Notes: a model not told the origin generated them from the sequence alone. 64,000 bases of DNA from Zeimonas sediminis (GCF_023721795.1 NZ_JAMQYE010000001.1:558001-622000); one strand, 5' to 3'. Shown: positions 44,332 to 54,623, numbered from the stretch's first letter. Program-made: numbers and translations.

Positions 44332-45784
44332 GCGTGACCAGCGCGGCGCCGATCAGGTTCATCGCCAGGCCGGCCCGCATCATGGCCGCCGCCGTCACGT
44401 GAGGCGTGGCGAACACCAGCGCATTGGGCGGCGTGGCCATCGGCAGCATGAAGCCGCAGCTGGCCGCGAGCGTGACCGCGATCGACACGGTCACCACGTC
44501 CATGCCGGCGCCGGCGGCGATCGTGGCGACCACCGGCAGCAGCGCCGCCACCGCCGCGGTGTTGCTCGCCACCTCGCTCAGCAGGATCACGGCCGCGACC
44601 AGCAGCGCGAGGAAGGCCAACGTCGGCAGCCCGCCCAGGTCGCCCAGCGCCCCGCCCAGCCAGCCGGCCAGCCCGCTGCCGTCCATCGCAGCGGCCAGCG
44701 ACAGGCCGCCGCCGAACAGCAGCAGCACGTGCCAGGGGATCTGCTGCGCCTCGCGCCAGTCGAGCAGGAAGCGGCGTTCGTTCGCGGTCCCGGCCGGGAC
44801 CAGGAACAGGGCGCAGGCGCATGCGAGCGCGATGCCCGCGTCGCTGAGTCCTTCCAGTCCGGGCAGCCGGTTGAGCGCCGGGCGCAGCGCCCAGGACGCC
44901 GCCGCCACCAGGAACACCAGCGCGGCGCGGCGCTCCGCGGGCGAGGACGGGCCGATGTCGCCGAGGCTGCGCAGCACGGCGGCCCGGTCGGCCTCCGACC
45001 CGGCGCCCGACGGCAAGCGGAACACGATCCGCGTGAGCGCGAGCCAGCCGAGCAACAGGAACGACAGCGCGAGCGGCATCGCGAAGACGGACCAGGCCGC
45101 GAAGGACAGGTCGATGCCGTGCCGCTCCAGCAGATAGCCCGCCAGCAGCGCATTCGGCGGCGTGCCGATCAGGGTGCCCATTCCGCCCACGCTCGCGCCG
45201 TAGGCCATGCCCAGCAACAGGGCCTGCGCGAAGCGCCGGACCTCGGGCTCCGGCTTCCACGCCTCCTCGATCGCCGCGACCACCGAAAGCGCGACCGGCA
45301 GCATGAGCAGCGCCGATGAGGTGTTGCTGATCCACATCGAAAGGAAGCCGGTGGCCACCATGAATCCGAGCACCAGGCGCCGCGGGTCGGTGCCGATGGC
45401 CCGCACCGCGGCGTGCGCCATCCGCCGGTGCAGCCCCCACCGGCGGATGGCCGCCGACAGCATGAAGCCGCCCAGGAACAGGAAGATCAGGGGATTGGCG
45501 TAGGCTGCGGCCGCGCGCTGGATGTCGACGATGCCGAGCAGCGGCATCACGATCGGCGGCAGCAAGGCGGTGACCCCCATGGGCACCGGCTCGGTCGACC
45601 ACCAGATCGCCATCAGCAGCGCGAGGCCCAGCACGCGCCAGCCCGCCTCGGGCAGGCCTGCCGGCGCCGGCACCACGATGGTCGCGCCCAGCGCCAGCAG
45701 CCCGGCGAGCAGCCCGGCCAGCGCGGTCGGCGACAGCAAGCGCCCTGGCCCTGGCACAGCCTGTATCGTTCGGTTCGTCATCAT
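44294..45784 (-). CDS. DASS-family (SLC13) di/tricarboxylate transporter
   Basis: Sodium-type dicarboxylate or citrate carrier, 496 residues, about 11 helices. Two SNT signatures are seen, WISNTSSALLMLP and VASNTAAVAALLP, each followed by a TPPNA motif (TLIGTPPNALLAG and ATPPNALVFAT). Start at either of the two tandem ATG codons at 45784 and 45781. It diverges from the P-type ATPase by about 20 bases and overlaps the cupin gene at its tail. It adds to the carboxylate uptake of the TRAP operon. Confidence 0.92.
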   Translation of the reverse strand: MMTNRTIQAVPGPGRLLSPTALAGLLAGLLALGATIVVPAPAGLPEAGWRVLGLALLMAIWWSTEPVPMGVTALLPPIVMPLLGIVDIQRAAAAYANPLIFLFLGGFMLSAAIRRWGLHRRMAHAAVRAIGTDPRRLVLGFMVATGFLSMWISNTSSALLMLPVALSVVAAIEEAWKPEPEVRRFAQALLLGMAYGASVGGMGTLIGTPPNALLAGYLLERHGIDLSFAAWSVFAMPLALSFLLLGWLALTRIVFRLPSGAGSEADRAAVLRSLGDIGPSSPAERRAALVFLVAAASWALRPALNRLPGLEGLSDAGIALACACALFLVPAGTANERRFLLDWREAQQIPWHVLLLFGGGLSLAAAMDGSGLAGWLGGALGDLGGLPTLAFLALLVAAVILLSEVASNTAAVAALLPVVATIAAGAGMDVVTVSIAVTLAASCGFMLPMATPPNALVFATPHVTAAAMMRAGLAMNLIGAALVTLTAWLVLPLTRS

Positions 45785-45803
45785 CCGGATCTCGATCGAT
45801 CGA

Positions 45804-48404
45804 GTGTCGAAGCTAACAGCATCGCAGGCCGGGGGCGAAGCCGGCCCGTCCACGCAAGCCGGGCCGTCCGCGCGAACCGGCCTGTCCGCGGCCGAGGCCG
45901 AGCGCCGCCTGGCCGCCGAGGGGCCCAACGAACTGCAGCGAGCCGGCACGCGCAGCCTTCGCCGGATCGCGCTCGAGGTGATCCGCGAGCCGATGTTCGG
46001 GCTGCTTCTCGCCGCCGGCGCGGTCTATCTCGTGCTGGGCGACCTCGCCGAGGCGGCCTTGCTGCTCGCCTTCGCCTCGCTGTCGGTCGGCATCGCGATC
46101 GTCCAGGAACACCGCAGCGAACGGGTGCTCGAGGCGCTGCGCGACCTGACCAGCCCCCGCGCGCTGGTCGTGCGCGACGGACAGCGGCGCCGGATCCCGG
46201 GACGCGAGGTGGTGCGCGGCGACCTGCTCGTGCTCGCCGAGGGCGACCGGGTTGCTGCCGACGCGCTGGTGCTCGAGTGCGCCGACCTGCTCGTCGACGA
46301 GTCGCTGCTGACCGGAGAGTCGGTCGCGGTCCGCAAGCGCCCTCACGCCTCGTCCGATCCCGGTCGCGACCCTGCCGCCTTCCCGCCGGGCGGCGACGAC
46401 CTGCCCGCGGTCTTCGCCGGCACCCTGGTCGTGCGGGGCCAGGGCCTTGCCGAGGTCGCGCAGACCGGCGCAGCGAGCAGGATCGGCCGGATCGGCCAGG
46501 CGCTCGGGTCGATCGAGACCGCGACCCCCCGCCTCACCCGGCAGACCCGGGCGATCGTTCGCACCGTGGCGCTGGTCGGGGTGGCCTGTTGCGTGGCGGC
46601 AGTGCTGCTGTTCGGGCTGCTGCGCGGCTCGTGGCTGGACGGGGTGCTCGCCGGGATCGCCCTCGGCATGTCGATGCTGCCCGAAGAGTTCCCGCTCGTG
46701 CTCACCGTGTTCATGGTGATGGGCGCCTGGCGGCTGTCCCGCGCGAGGGTGCTGACCCGGCGCGCCGCCGCGATCGAGACGCTCGGGGCGGCCACCGTGC
46801 TCTGCACCGACAAGACCGGCACGCTGACCGAGAACCGGATGACGATCGCCGAACTGTGGCCGGCCAACGGCGAGCGCGGGCGGATCGATGCCGGCGCGCC
46901 GGACCCGGCCTCCGACGCGCTGCTCGAGCTGGGGGTGCTGGCCAGCGCCCAGGATCCCTTCGACCCGATGGAGAAGGCCTTCCTCGTCCTTCGCGCCGAA
47001 TGGCACGGCGGCGAGCAGGTTCCGGGAACGATGGTACGCGCCTGGCCCCTGAGCCCGGAACTGCTGGCGGTGGGCCAGGCATGGCGGAGCGTCGAGGAAG
47101 GCGCGCTGGTCGTGGCCGCGAAGGGAGCGCCCGAGGCGATCGCGAAGCTGTGCGCGATGGACGGCCAGCAGGCCGAAGCCTTGCAGGAGCGGGTCGACCG
47201 GATGGCGAGGGCCGGCCTGCGGGTGCTCGGCGTCGCCGAGGCGCGGATCCTGGACGCCGAGGCCGCCACCCTGCCCGATTCGCTGGCCGGGTTGCCCTTC
47301 CGCTTCGCCGGGCTCGTCGGACTGGAGGATCCGGTCCGCCAGAGCGTGCCGGCCGCCGTGGCCGAGTGCCGTGCCGCCGGCGTGCGGGTGTTGATGATCA
47401 CCGGCGACTATCCGCAGACCGCCCGGGCGATCGCCGAACGCGCGGGCATCGACTCCGGCGCGGTGCTGACCGGCGCCGAGATGGCCGATCTCGACGACGA
47501 CGCGCTGGCCGCGGCGGTCGCGCGAGCCTCGGTGTTCGCCCGGATCATGCCGGAGCAGAAGCTGAGGCTGGTCCAGGCGCTGCGCCGCGCCGGCGAGGTG
47601 GTGGCGATGACCGGCGACGGCGTGAACGACGCCCCGGCGCTGAAGGCGGCGGACATCGGCGTGGCGATGGGCGGACGCGGCACCGACGTGGCCCGCGAGG
47701 CCTCGTCCATCGTGTTGCTGGACGACGACTTCGGCTCGATCGTGCGCACGGTCAGGCTGGGGCGGCGGATCTACGACAACCTGCGCAAGGCGATGACCTA
47801 CATCCTGGCGATCCACGTGCCGATCGCCGGCATGGCCCTGCTGCCACTGCTGACCGGCCTGCCGATCGTGTTCTGGCCGATCCACATCGCCTTCCTGGAG
47901 ATGGTGATCGACCCGGTCTGCTCGATCGTGTTCGAGGCGGAGACCGAGGAGTCCGACGTGATGAAGCGGCCGCCGCGCGACCCTGAGAGCCGGATCCTGA
48001 GCGGCGACGTGCTCGGCTGGGCGCTGGCGCAGGGGGTGCTGGCCTTCGGCGTCGTCGCGCTGGTCTACCTGGGCGCCGCACGCGCCGGGTTGCCGGAAGC
48101 CGACGTCCGGGCGGTCACCTTCGTGACGCTGGTGCTGGTCAATCTCGCGCTGATCCTGGTCAACCGCTCCTATCGCGTCGACCCGCTCGGCCTGTTGCTG
48201 CGGCCGAACCGCGCGCTGGCCTGGGTCGCCGTGCTGGCCGGCGGCCTGATCGTGCTGGCGGTCGCATGGCCTCCGGCGCAGGAACTGTTCCGCTTCGGCG
48301 GCTTCCACTGGCACGACCTGGCGATCGGCGCCGGCGCCGCGATCGCCCTGGCGATCGCGCTGGACCTGCTCAAGTTCCTGTGGGGGCGCCGGCTGTCGGG
48401 CTGA
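45804..48404 (+). CDS. Cation-translocating P-type ATPase (P2-like)
   Basis: An 866-residue ATP-driven cation pump. Actuator motif LTGESVAVRK; phosphorylation site CTDKTGTLTENRM; hinge GDGVNDAPALKAADIGVAMG; transmembrane 4 MLPEEFPLVLTVFMVMG, PEEFP standing where Ca pumps have PEGLP. No N-terminal metal-binding CxxC, so not a Cu/Zn P1B pump; Ca2+, Mg2+ or Mn2+ are possible. The likely start is GTG 45804 (VSKLTASQAG), because upstream codons run into the divergent DASS gene; this start has no strong ribosome site and is less sure. Confidence 0.88.
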   Translation: MSKLTASQAGGEAGPSTQAGPSARTGLSAAEAERRLAAEGPNELQRAGTRSLRRIALEVIREPMFGLLLAAGAVYLVLGDLAEAALLLAFASLSVGIAIVQEHRSERVLEALRDLTSPRALVVRDGQRRRIPGREVVRGDLLVLAEGDRVAADALVLECADLLVDESLLTGESVAVRKRPHASSDPGRDPAAFPPGGDDLPAVFAGTLVVRGQGLAEVAQTGAASRIGRIGQALGSIETATPRLTRQTRAIVRTVALVGVACCVAAVLLFGLLRGSWLDGVLAGIALGMSMLPEEFPLVLTVFMVMGAWRLSRARVLTRRAAAIETLGAATVLCTDKTGTLTENRMTIAELWPANGERGRIDAGAPDPASDALLELGVLASAQDPFDPMEKAFLVLRAEWHGGEQVPGTMVRAWPLSPELLAVGQAWRSVEEGALVVAAKGAPEAIAKLCAMDGQQAEALQERVDRMARAGLRVLGVAEARILDAEAATLPDSLAGLPFRFAGLVGLEDPVRQSVPAAVAECRAAGVRVLMITGDYPQTARAIAERAGIDSGAVLTGAEMADLDDDALAAAVARASVFARIMPEQKLRLVQALRRAGEVVAMTGDGVNDAPALKAADIGVAMGGRGTDVAREASSIVLLDDDFGSIVRTVRLGRRIYDNLRKAMTYILAIHVPIAGMALLPLLTGLPIVFWPIHIAFLEMVIDPVCSIVFEAETEESDVMKRPPRDPESRILSGDVLGWALAQGVLAFGVVALVYLGAARAGLPEADVRAVTFVTLVLVNLALILVNRSYRVDPLGLLLRPNRALAWVAVLAGGLIVLAVAWPPAQELFRFGGFHWHDLAIGAGAAIALAIALDLLKFLWGRRLSG

Positions 48405-49323
48405 CCGCTGCGGGGGGGCCGATCTTCCTCTCGGCCACCAGCAGCGCCTCGATCTGCTCGTCCTTTTCGCGCCAGCGTTCCTGCTGCCAGCGCTGGATCG
48501 CCTTGCGGAAGCGCGGGTCGGTCGCGTAGTCGCCCTGCAGCATGTCGGCGGGCACCTCGAGCAGGCGCACCCGGACGACGACCTTGTCCATCCGTCCGCA
48601 CAGGAAATCCCAGAAGGTCGGCGGCCCCTCGGGATAGACGATCGTCACGTCGACGAAGGAGTGGAACTTGGCGCCCAGCACGCTCAGGGCGAGCGCCATC
48701 GCGCCGGCCTTGGGCTTGAGCAGGTGGCGATACGGGGAGCGCTGGGCGGCGTGCTTCTCGGCGGTGAAGCGGGTGCCCTCGGGAAAGTTCATCACGCTGG
48801 TAGGCACCAGCGCGAACTTCTCGCAGGCCCGCCGCGAGGTCTCCAGGTCCTCGAAGCGCTTTTCCGGATGCTTCTTCAGGTAGGCGTCGGAGTGGCGGCG
48901 CATGAACGGGAAGTCGAGCGCCCACCAGGCCAGCCCCATGACCGGCACCCAGATCAGCTGCTGCTTCAGGAAGAACTTGAGCAGCGGGATGCGCCGGTTC
49001 AGCACGTGCTGCAGCACGAAGATGTCGACCCAGGTCTGGTGGTTGGCGTTGACCATGTACCAGCCGCGATAGTCGAGCCCCTCGGCGCCCGCGACGTCCC
49101 AGCGCGACTTCTGCGTGAGCCGCATCCAGGCGCTGTTGCCCGAGATCCAGTTCGCGGCGATCGCGTTGAGCAACGGGTCGATGCGCTTGCGAACCGCGGT
49201 GAAGGGCAGCACCAGCTTGACCAGCGCCAGCAGGAACAGCAGGCCGCACCAGAGCAGCGTGTTCAGGACCAGCAGCACGAAGGCGACGATGCCGCGCAGG
49301 ACCGGGGGGAGGAACGAAAGCAT
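48370..49323 (-). CDS. Lysophospholipid acyltransferase family protein (PlsC/YihG-like)
   Basis: A 317-residue membrane-anchored acyltransferase. N-terminal helix pair (VLRGIVAFVLLVLNTLLWCGLLFLL), then the catalytic block NHQTWVD (NHX4D type), FPFMRRHSDAYLKKHP and FPEGTRF, followed by VDVTIVYPEGPPTFWDFL. This layout matches the 1-acylglycerol-3-phosphate acyltransferase-like YihG group. The ATG at 49323 is used. Its 3' end overlaps the end of the P-type ATPase by 35 bases, convergently. Confidence 0.88.
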   Translation of the reverse strand: MLSFLPPVLRGIVAFVLLVLNTLLWCGLLFLLALVKLVLPFTAVRKRIDPLLNAIAANWISGNSAWMRLTQKSRWDVAGAEGLDYRGWYMVNANHQTWVDIFVLQHVLNRRIPLLKFFLKQQLIWVPVMGLAWWALDFPFMRRHSDAYLKKHPEKRFEDLETSRRACEKFALVPTSVMNFPEGTRFTAEKHAAQRSPYRHLLKPKAGAMALALSVLGAKFHSFVDVTIVYPEGPPTFWDFLCGRMDKVVVRVRLLEVPADMLQGDYATDPRFRKAIQRWQQERWREKDEQIEALLVAERKIGPPAAVSPTAGAPTGT

Positions 49324-49516
49324 CTGGCGTTCGGGGGCTCGTGTTTCGGGGGCTTGGTGTTCGGGCTGTCGGTGCCCGAGGGCCGGGGCACGGCGAGCGC
49401 GCGCGGCCGGGCAGCCCGGGCGCACATGATAGCCCCGCTGCCCGGCAGAGCCTTCCGGGAGTCTTCCGAGGGCCGGCCGACTCCGCCGCCGGACCGCGAC
49501 GGCGCGCCGCGCGAGC

Positions 49517-51133
49517 TCAGCCGCCCGCGTCCTCGAGGATCATCGCCGCGGCCCGTTCGCCGATCATGATGGCCGGCGCATTGGTGTTGCCGCCCACCAC
49601 GGACGGCATGATCGACGCGTCGGCCACCCGCAGGCCCCTGAGGCCGCGCACCCGCAGGCGTTCGTCGACCACCGCGCCATCATCGGCGCCCATCCGGCAG
49701 CTGCCGACCGGGTGGTACACCGTGTCGGCCCGCCGCCTGATCGCGGCGCGCAGCGCGTCGTCGGAGCCGTCCCCGGGTTCGTGCAGCTCCCCGCCTCGCC
49801 AGCCGGACAGGGCCTCGGCCTGCATGATCTCGCGCACCGCCTTCGCGCCGCGCAGCAGCACCTCGAGGTCCTCGTCCTCGCCGAGGAAGTTCGGGTCGAT
49901 CAGCGGCGCGGCCAGCGGGTCGGCGCTGCGCAGCCCGACCCGGCCCCGGCTCCTCGGGCGCAGCACGCAGACGTGGCAGCTGAAGCCGTGCCCGAAGTGG
50001 AACTTTCGGCTGTGGTCGTCGACGATGCCCACCGTGAAGTGCAACTGCACGTCGGGCACCGCCAGCGACGGGTCGGTCCTCAGGAAGCCGCCAGCCTCGG
50101 CGAAGTTGGTCGTCATCATGCCGGTGCGCCGGCTCCGGTACTCGAGCATCGCTCGCAAGGCCCGCACCGCGCCCGCCGGCGAGTAGCCGAACAGCTCCTT
50201 GCGCGGCGAGCGGTAGCAGCTCACGTAGTCGACGTGATCGTGCAGGTCGCGGCCCACGCCGGGCAGCTCGTACAGCACCGGCACGCCGTGGCGCTCGAGC
50301 TCGGCGCGCGGCCCGACCCCGGAGAGCATCAGCAGTTGCGGCGACTGCAGCGCGCCTGCCGCGAGCACGACCTCGCGCGTCGCGCGGACGATCTTCGTCG
50401 CCCCGCCCTGCCGGAACTCGACGCCGACCGCCCGGTCCTTCTCGAACAGGATTCGGGTCGCGTGCGCCCGCGTGATCACCGTCAGGTTGGCGCGGGACCG
50501 GACCGGCGCCAGGAAAGCGCGCGCCGCGCTGCATCGCTCGCCGTTCGCCTGGGTCACCTGGTAGAGGCCCAGGCCTTCCTGGGTCGCCCCGTTGAAGTCG
50601 GCGTTGCGAACGAAGCCCGCCTGCTCGCCGGCCCTCAGGAAGTCCTCGCAGATCGGGTTGGGCGAGCGCAGGTCGCTGACCCGCAGCGGCCCGCCGACGC
50701 CGTGCCAGGCATCCTCGCCGCGCTCGTTGTCCTCGGACAGCGTGAACCAGGGCAGCACCTCATGCCAGGCCCAGCCGGGGTTGCCGGCCGCTGCCCAGCC
50801 GTCGTAGTCGGACGGGTGGCCGCGCGTATAGATCATCGCGTTGATCGCGCTGCTGCCGCCGAGCGTGCGGCCGCGCGGCTGGTAGCCGCGCCGGCCGCCC
50901 AGCCCCGGCTGCGGCTCGGTCTCGAAGGCCCAGTTGTTGTGCCGGGTCGGCAGCATGCCGGCGATGCCGGCCGGCACCCGGACCAGCAGGCTGGTGTCCG
51001 GGCCGCCCGCCTCGAGCAGGCAGACGCGGACCGCCGGGTTCGCAGAAAGCCGGTTCGCCAGCACGCAGCCGGCCGAACCCGCGCCCACGATCAGGTAGTC
51101 GAAGAACGGCGAAGAAGGCTCGTCGAACGCCAT
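49517..51133 (-). CDS. GMC-family FAD oxidoreductase (choline/alcohol dehydrogenase-like)
   Basis: Flavoprotein of 538 residues oxidising an alcohol. FAD site DYLIVGAGSAGCVLANRLS (about 11-29), GMC motif 1 GRTLGGSSAINAMIYTRGHPSDYDGW, and motif 2 GALQSPQLLMLSGVGP. Catalytic His in TVYHPVGSCRMG with NTNAPAIMIGERAA at the C-terminus. It is 12 bases after the aldehyde dehydrogenase, so the pair would oxidise an alcohol to an acid. True substrate unknown. Confidence 0.92.
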   Translation of the reverse strand: MAFDEPSSPFFDYLIVGAGSAGCVLANRLSANPAVRVCLLEAGGPDTSLLVRVPAGIAGMLPTRHNNWAFETEPQPGLGGRRGYQPRGRTLGGSSAINAMIYTRGHPSDYDGWAAAGNPGWAWHEVLPWFTLSEDNERGEDAWHGVGGPLRVSDLRSPNPICEDFLRAGEQAGFVRNADFNGATQEGLGLYQVTQANGERCSAARAFLAPVRSRANLTVITRAHATRILFEKDRAVGVEFRQGGATKIVRATREVVLAAGALQSPQLLMLSGVGPRAELERHGVPVLYELPGVGRDLHDHVDYVSCYRSPRKELFGYSPAGAVRALRAMLEYRSRRTGMMTTNFAEAGGFLRTDPSLAVPDVQLHFTVGIVDDHSRKFHFGHGFSCHVCVLRPRSRGRVGLRSADPLAAPLIDPNFLGEDEDLEVLLRGAKAVREIMQAEALSGWRGGELHEPGDGSDDALRAAIRRRADTVYHPVGSCRMGADDGAVVDERLRVRGLRGLRVADASIMPSVVGGNTNAPAIMIGERAAAMILEDAGG

Positions 51134-51145
51134 CGGGGATCCCGG

Positions 51146-52594
51146 TCAGGTGAAGAAGCGCAAGGTCGCCGCGACCAGCGCCCTGACCTTTCCTGTGTAC
51201 GGTGGGAAAAGCAGGTGCGACAAGCCGAAGCGGTCGACCAGCACCGCGCGCTCGTGCGAGAAGGTCCGGAAGCCCCACTCGCCGTGCGCGTTGCCCATGC
51301 CGCTCGCGCCCAGGCCTCCGAAAGGCAGGTTGCCGTGCGCGAAATGGATCACGCTGCTGTTCACGCAGGCACCGCCCGAGGGGGCTCCGTCGAGCACCCG
51401 TTCGATCCGCTCGCGGTCCTCGCCGAACACGTAGAGCGCGAGGGGCGTGGGTCGGAACCCGATCTCGCGGATCACCGCGTCGAGGTCCGAGAATTCGATC
51501 ACCGGCAGCAGCGGACCGAAGATCTCCTCCTCGAGGATCCGGCTGCCGGCGGACAGGTCGACCAGCACGGTCGGCGCAACGAACCGGCTTTGCGGGTCGA
51601 GGTCGCCGCCCGCCACGATCCGCGCTCCCCGGGCCAGCGCGTCGTCGAGCAGACCCTGCAGGCGCTCGAAGTGCCGCTGGTCGACGACCCGCGCATAGTC
51701 GCGGCTGGCGCGCTGCGCGGCGGGATCGCCACCGTAGACGCGCTCGATCCGAGCCTTCAGCTTGCGCAGGAACTCGTCGCGCACCCGCTCGTGCACGTAG
51801 ACCAGGTCGGGCGCCACGCAGGTCTGGCCGATGTTCACGAACTTCGTCCCGACCAGGTTTCGCACGGTCCGGTCCAGGTCCGCGCTCTCGTCGACGATGA
51901 ACGGGGACTTGCCGCCGAGCTCCAGCGTGACCGGGCTCGGGTGGTCCGCCGCCGCCTTCATCACTTGCCGGCCCACCGCGGTGCTGCCGGTGAAGAACAC
52001 ATGGTCGAACGGCAACGCCAGCAGCCGCCGGGCCGCATCCGCCCCGCCCTCGACCACTGCCACCTCTTCGGGAGGGAAGGTCTCGGCGACGATCCCGGCG
52101 ATCAGCCTGGAGCAGTTCGGCGTCAGTTCGGAGGGCTTGAGCACCGCCGTGTTGCCCGCCGCGATCGCCGACACCAGCGGCCCGAAGCTCAGGTTGAACG
52201 GGTAGTTCCACGGCGACACGATCAGGCAGACGCCCTTCGGGATGCGGCGCACCTCGGCGCGGGTGCCCAGCATCGCGCGGGTCGGCGGCACCCGCTTCGG
52301 CCTCATCCACTTCGCGAGGTGCCGCCGCGCCTGCGCGATCTCGTGCAGCACCGGGAAGATCTCGCTCAGGTCGACCTCTTCGGGCGGCTTGCCGGAATCC
52401 TCGACGCCGGCGCGATGGATGTCGGCCCGGCGCGCCCTCAGCGCCTTGCCGAGCTTCTCCAGCCGGGCGATGCGATCGCGCGCGGTCGAGGCGCGAAGCG
52501 TGGGGGCGAAGGACTGCTGGCGCAGGAACAAATCGCGCACGCGGCCGCTCGGCTCAGGGTTTCCGGGCGCCTCGGCAATTTCTTCGATCGTCAT
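51146..52594 (-). CDS. Aldehyde dehydrogenase (coniferyl-aldehyde-dehydrogenase-like)
   Basis: NAD(P)+-dependent aldehyde dehydrogenase, 482 residues. Landmarks: SPWNYPFNLSFGPLVSAIAAGNTAVLKPSELTP, FFTGSTAVGRQVM, catalytic Glu in TLELGGKSPFIV and catalytic Cys in NIGQTCVAPDLVYV. The CVAPDY-type Cys context and HFAHGNLPFGGLGASGMG near the end are typical of the coniferyl aldehyde dehydrogenase (CalB) subgroup. The start at 52594 (MTIEEIAEAP) is chosen; the frame upstream is shadow. It is followed by the GMC oxidoreductase. Confidence 0.9.
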   Translation of the reverse strand: MTIEEIAEAPGNPEPSGRVRDLFLRQQSFAPTLRASTARDRIARLEKLGKALRARRADIHRAGVEDSGKPPEEVDLSEIFPVLHEIAQARRHLAKWMRPKRVPPTRAMLGTRAEVRRIPKGVCLIVSPWNYPFNLSFGPLVSAIAAGNTAVLKPSELTPNCSRLIAGIVAETFPPEEVAVVEGGADAARRLLALPFDHVFFTGSTAVGRQVMKAAADHPSPVTLELGGKSPFIVDESADLDRTVRNLVGTKFVNIGQTCVAPDLVYVHERVRDEFLRKLKARIERVYGGDPAAQRASRDYARVVDQRHFERLQGLLDDALARGARIVAGGDLDPQSRFVAPTVLVDLSAGSRILEEEIFGPLLPVIEFSDLDAVIREIGFRPTPLALYVFGEDRERIERVLDGAPSGGACVNSSVIHFAHGNLPFGGLGASGMGNAHGEWGFRTFSHERAVLVDRFGLSHLLFPPYTGKVRALVAATLRFFT

Positions 52595-52719
52595 CGGGAT
52601 CCATCTACCTCCGTGTCGTCCGCGGGAGCGGGCCGCGCGGCGCCAGCCTGCATCGCTCGGGCGCAACCATACACCGTGCTCACGCCAAGGGCGGAGCAAG
52701 GTGGCCCTCCCGGGCCAGC

Positions 52720-52752
52720 GCGACGCGGGGGCCGGGGCGACGCGGGGGCTGG
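52720..52752. repeat. Two-copy direct repeat in the ALDH/AKR divergent gap
   Basis: GCGACGCGGGGGCCGG (52720-52735) and GCGACGCGGGGGCTGG (52737-52752) differ at one base and lie 17 bases apart, in a G-rich tract. They fall in the 243-base gap between divergent genes where a regulator might bind; no promoter elements are obvious. Confidence 0.45.
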
Positions 52753-52837
52753 CGCAAGTCACGGGCGGCACCGGCAAGCCCCGGCGGGGCGGCGCGGTAC
52801 TCGGCAGCCGGCGCCGCGATGCGGTTAGATTCGAACG

Positions 52838-53854
52838 ATGCACGCACGACCCGATCTTCACGCCGCCAGTGCTTGCGAGTCCTTGGCTTCGGGCGCCACG
52901 CTTCCGGCGCGCAGGCGAATCCTGCGGGCGGTGCCGGCGCTCGCGGCGACTGCCGTGCCGGCGCTGGCCTGGACGGCGCCCCCGAAGCCCGGCGGAGCGC
53001 CCCCGGCGCCCGGGGCGCCGCGCCCCCTCGCGCGCGCGATCCCCTCCACGGGCGAGCTGCTGCCGGTGATCGGTCTCGGCAGCTGGATCACCTTCAACGT
53101 CGGTCCCGACCCGATCGCGCTCGATCGCTGCACCGAAGTGGTCCGCGCATTCCTCGACAGCGGCTGCAGGATGATCGACTCGTCGCCGATGTACGGATCG
53201 GCACAGGACACGATCGGCCATGCGCTCGCCCGGCTCGGGGGAGACGCGAGGCGTCGGGCCTTCGCCGCCGACAAGGTCTGGACCGGATCGGGCGATCGCG
53301 GCCCGGCGCAGATCGAAGAATCGCGGCGGCGCTGGGGAGTCGAGCGCTTCGACCTGCTGCAGGTCCACAACCTGCTGGCCTGGGAGGCGCACCTGGACAC
53401 GCTGTTCGCGATGAAGACCGAGGGCCGCGTCCGCTACGTGGGCATCACCACGTCGGAGGGGCGCCGGCATGCCGAGATCGAGCGGGTCATGCGCGAGCGC
53501 CCGATCGATTTCGTGCAGCTCAGCTACAACGTCGTCGACCGCGAGGCCGAGCGGCGCCTGCTGCCGCTGGCCCGCGAGCGCGGCATCGCGGTGATCGCGA
53601 ACCGGCCGTTCCGCCAGGGCGACCTGGTCCGGGCGGTGAAGCGGCATCCGCTGCCGAGCTGGGCGGCCGAGATCGGCTGCTCGAACTGGGCCCAGGTGCT
53701 GCTGAAGTTCATCGTGTCGCACCCCGACGTGCACTGCGCGATCCCGGCGACCGGCCGGGTCGAGCACGTCCGCGAGAACGCCGGGGCCGCCTTCGGGCCG
53801 ATGCCCGACGCAGCGATGCGCAGGCGGATGGCCGAGCACGTGGCGCGGCTCTGA
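52838..53854 (+). CDS. Aldo/keto reductase, probably exported
   Basis: A 338-residue aldo/keto reductase. The tetrad is Asp and Tyr in MIDSSPMYGSAQDTIG, Lys in AFAADKVWTG and His in DLLQVHNLLAWE. The N-terminus carries PARRRILRAVPALAATAVPALAWTAP, an Arg-rich then hydrophobic segment like a Tat or Sec signal, unusual for a soluble reductase. No clear twin-arginine RRxF. The next gene (DUF6064) starts 25 bases later. Confidence 0.85.
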   Translation: MHARPDLHAASACESLASGATLPARRRILRAVPALAATAVPALAWTAPPKPGGAPPAPGAPRPLARAIPSTGELLPVIGLGSWITFNVGPDPIALDRCTEVVRAFLDSGCRMIDSSPMYGSAQDTIGHALARLGGDARRRAFAADKVWTGSGDRGPAQIEESRRRWGVERFDLLQVHNLLAWEAHLDTLFAMKTEGRVRYVGITTSEGRRHAEIERVMRERPIDFVQLSYNVVDREAERRLLPLARERGIAVIANRPFRQGDLVRAVKRHPLPSWAAEIGCSNWAQVLLKFIVSHPDVHCAIPATGRVEHVRENAGAAFGPMPDAAMRRRMAEHVARL

Positions 53855-53879
53855 GCGCTCACCGGCGAGACCCGCGACG

Positions 53880-54578
53880 ATGTCCGAGTGGTGGACCTAC
53901 CGCCTGTCCGACTTCCTGATGTTCTCGCCGCAGGCCTGGGGTCGGCTGCTGGAGCTCTACAACGCGGCGATCTGGCCGGTGCAGGTCCTGGGGCTCGGCC
54001 TTGGCGTGGCGTCGATCGCGCTGGCCGCGCGCGCGGAACGGCCCGACCGATGGCTGGTCGCGCTCCTGGCGGCCTGCTGGGCCTGGGTCGCCTGGGCCTT
54101 CCACCTGCGGCACCACGCGACGATCAACCTGGCCGCCGGCGCCTATGCGGCCGGGTTCGCGGCGCAGGCCTTGCTGCTGGCCTTCGGCGCGCTGCGCGGC
54201 AGCGCAGCGGCGGTCGGCACCGACGGCCGGCCGGTGGCGCGCTGGCGGCGCACCACCGGCCTGGCGCTGCTGGCGATCGCGTTGGCCGGCTGGCCCATGC
54301 TGGGCGCGCTCGCCGGCAGGCCGCTGGCGCAGGCCGAGGTGTTCGGCGTCGCGCCCGACCCGACCGCGGTCGGCACGCTGGGCGTGCTGCTCCTGGTGCG
54401 ACGGCCGGCTGCTTCCTTCGGATCGTGGCCCATCCCTCTCGCATGGTGCGCGGTCTCGGGGGCGACCCAGTGGACGCTGGGCATGCCGCTGGCCTGGGTC
54501 CTGCCGGCCATCGGCCTGCTCGCGCTCGTGGCCGCAATCGCCGACGCGCGGACGCCGCGCGCATCGAGCATGCGATGA
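53880..54578 (+). CDS. DUF6064 family membrane protein
   Basis: A 232-residue integral membrane protein with about seven hydrophobic helices. It begins [28 protein letters not shown], which is the hallmark start of DUF6064. Function unknown. It lies in line with the AKR, SDR and dehydratase genes but its link to them is not evident. Confidence 0.8.
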   Translation: MSEWWTYRLSDFLMFSPQAWGRLLELYNAAIWPVQVLGLGLGVASIALAARAERPDRWLVALLAACWAWVAWAFHLRHHATINLAAGAYAAGFAAQALLLAFGALRGSAAAVGTDGRPVARWRRTTGLALLAIALAGWPMLGALAGRPLAQAEVFGVAPDPTAVGTLGVLLLVRRPAASFGSWPIPLAWCAVSGATQWTLGMPLAWVLPAIGLLALVAAIADARTPRASSMR

Positions 54579-54623
54579 TCCGCGCGATCGACGAATTCGC
54601 CCCCGAACTCCCGGAGAACTCAG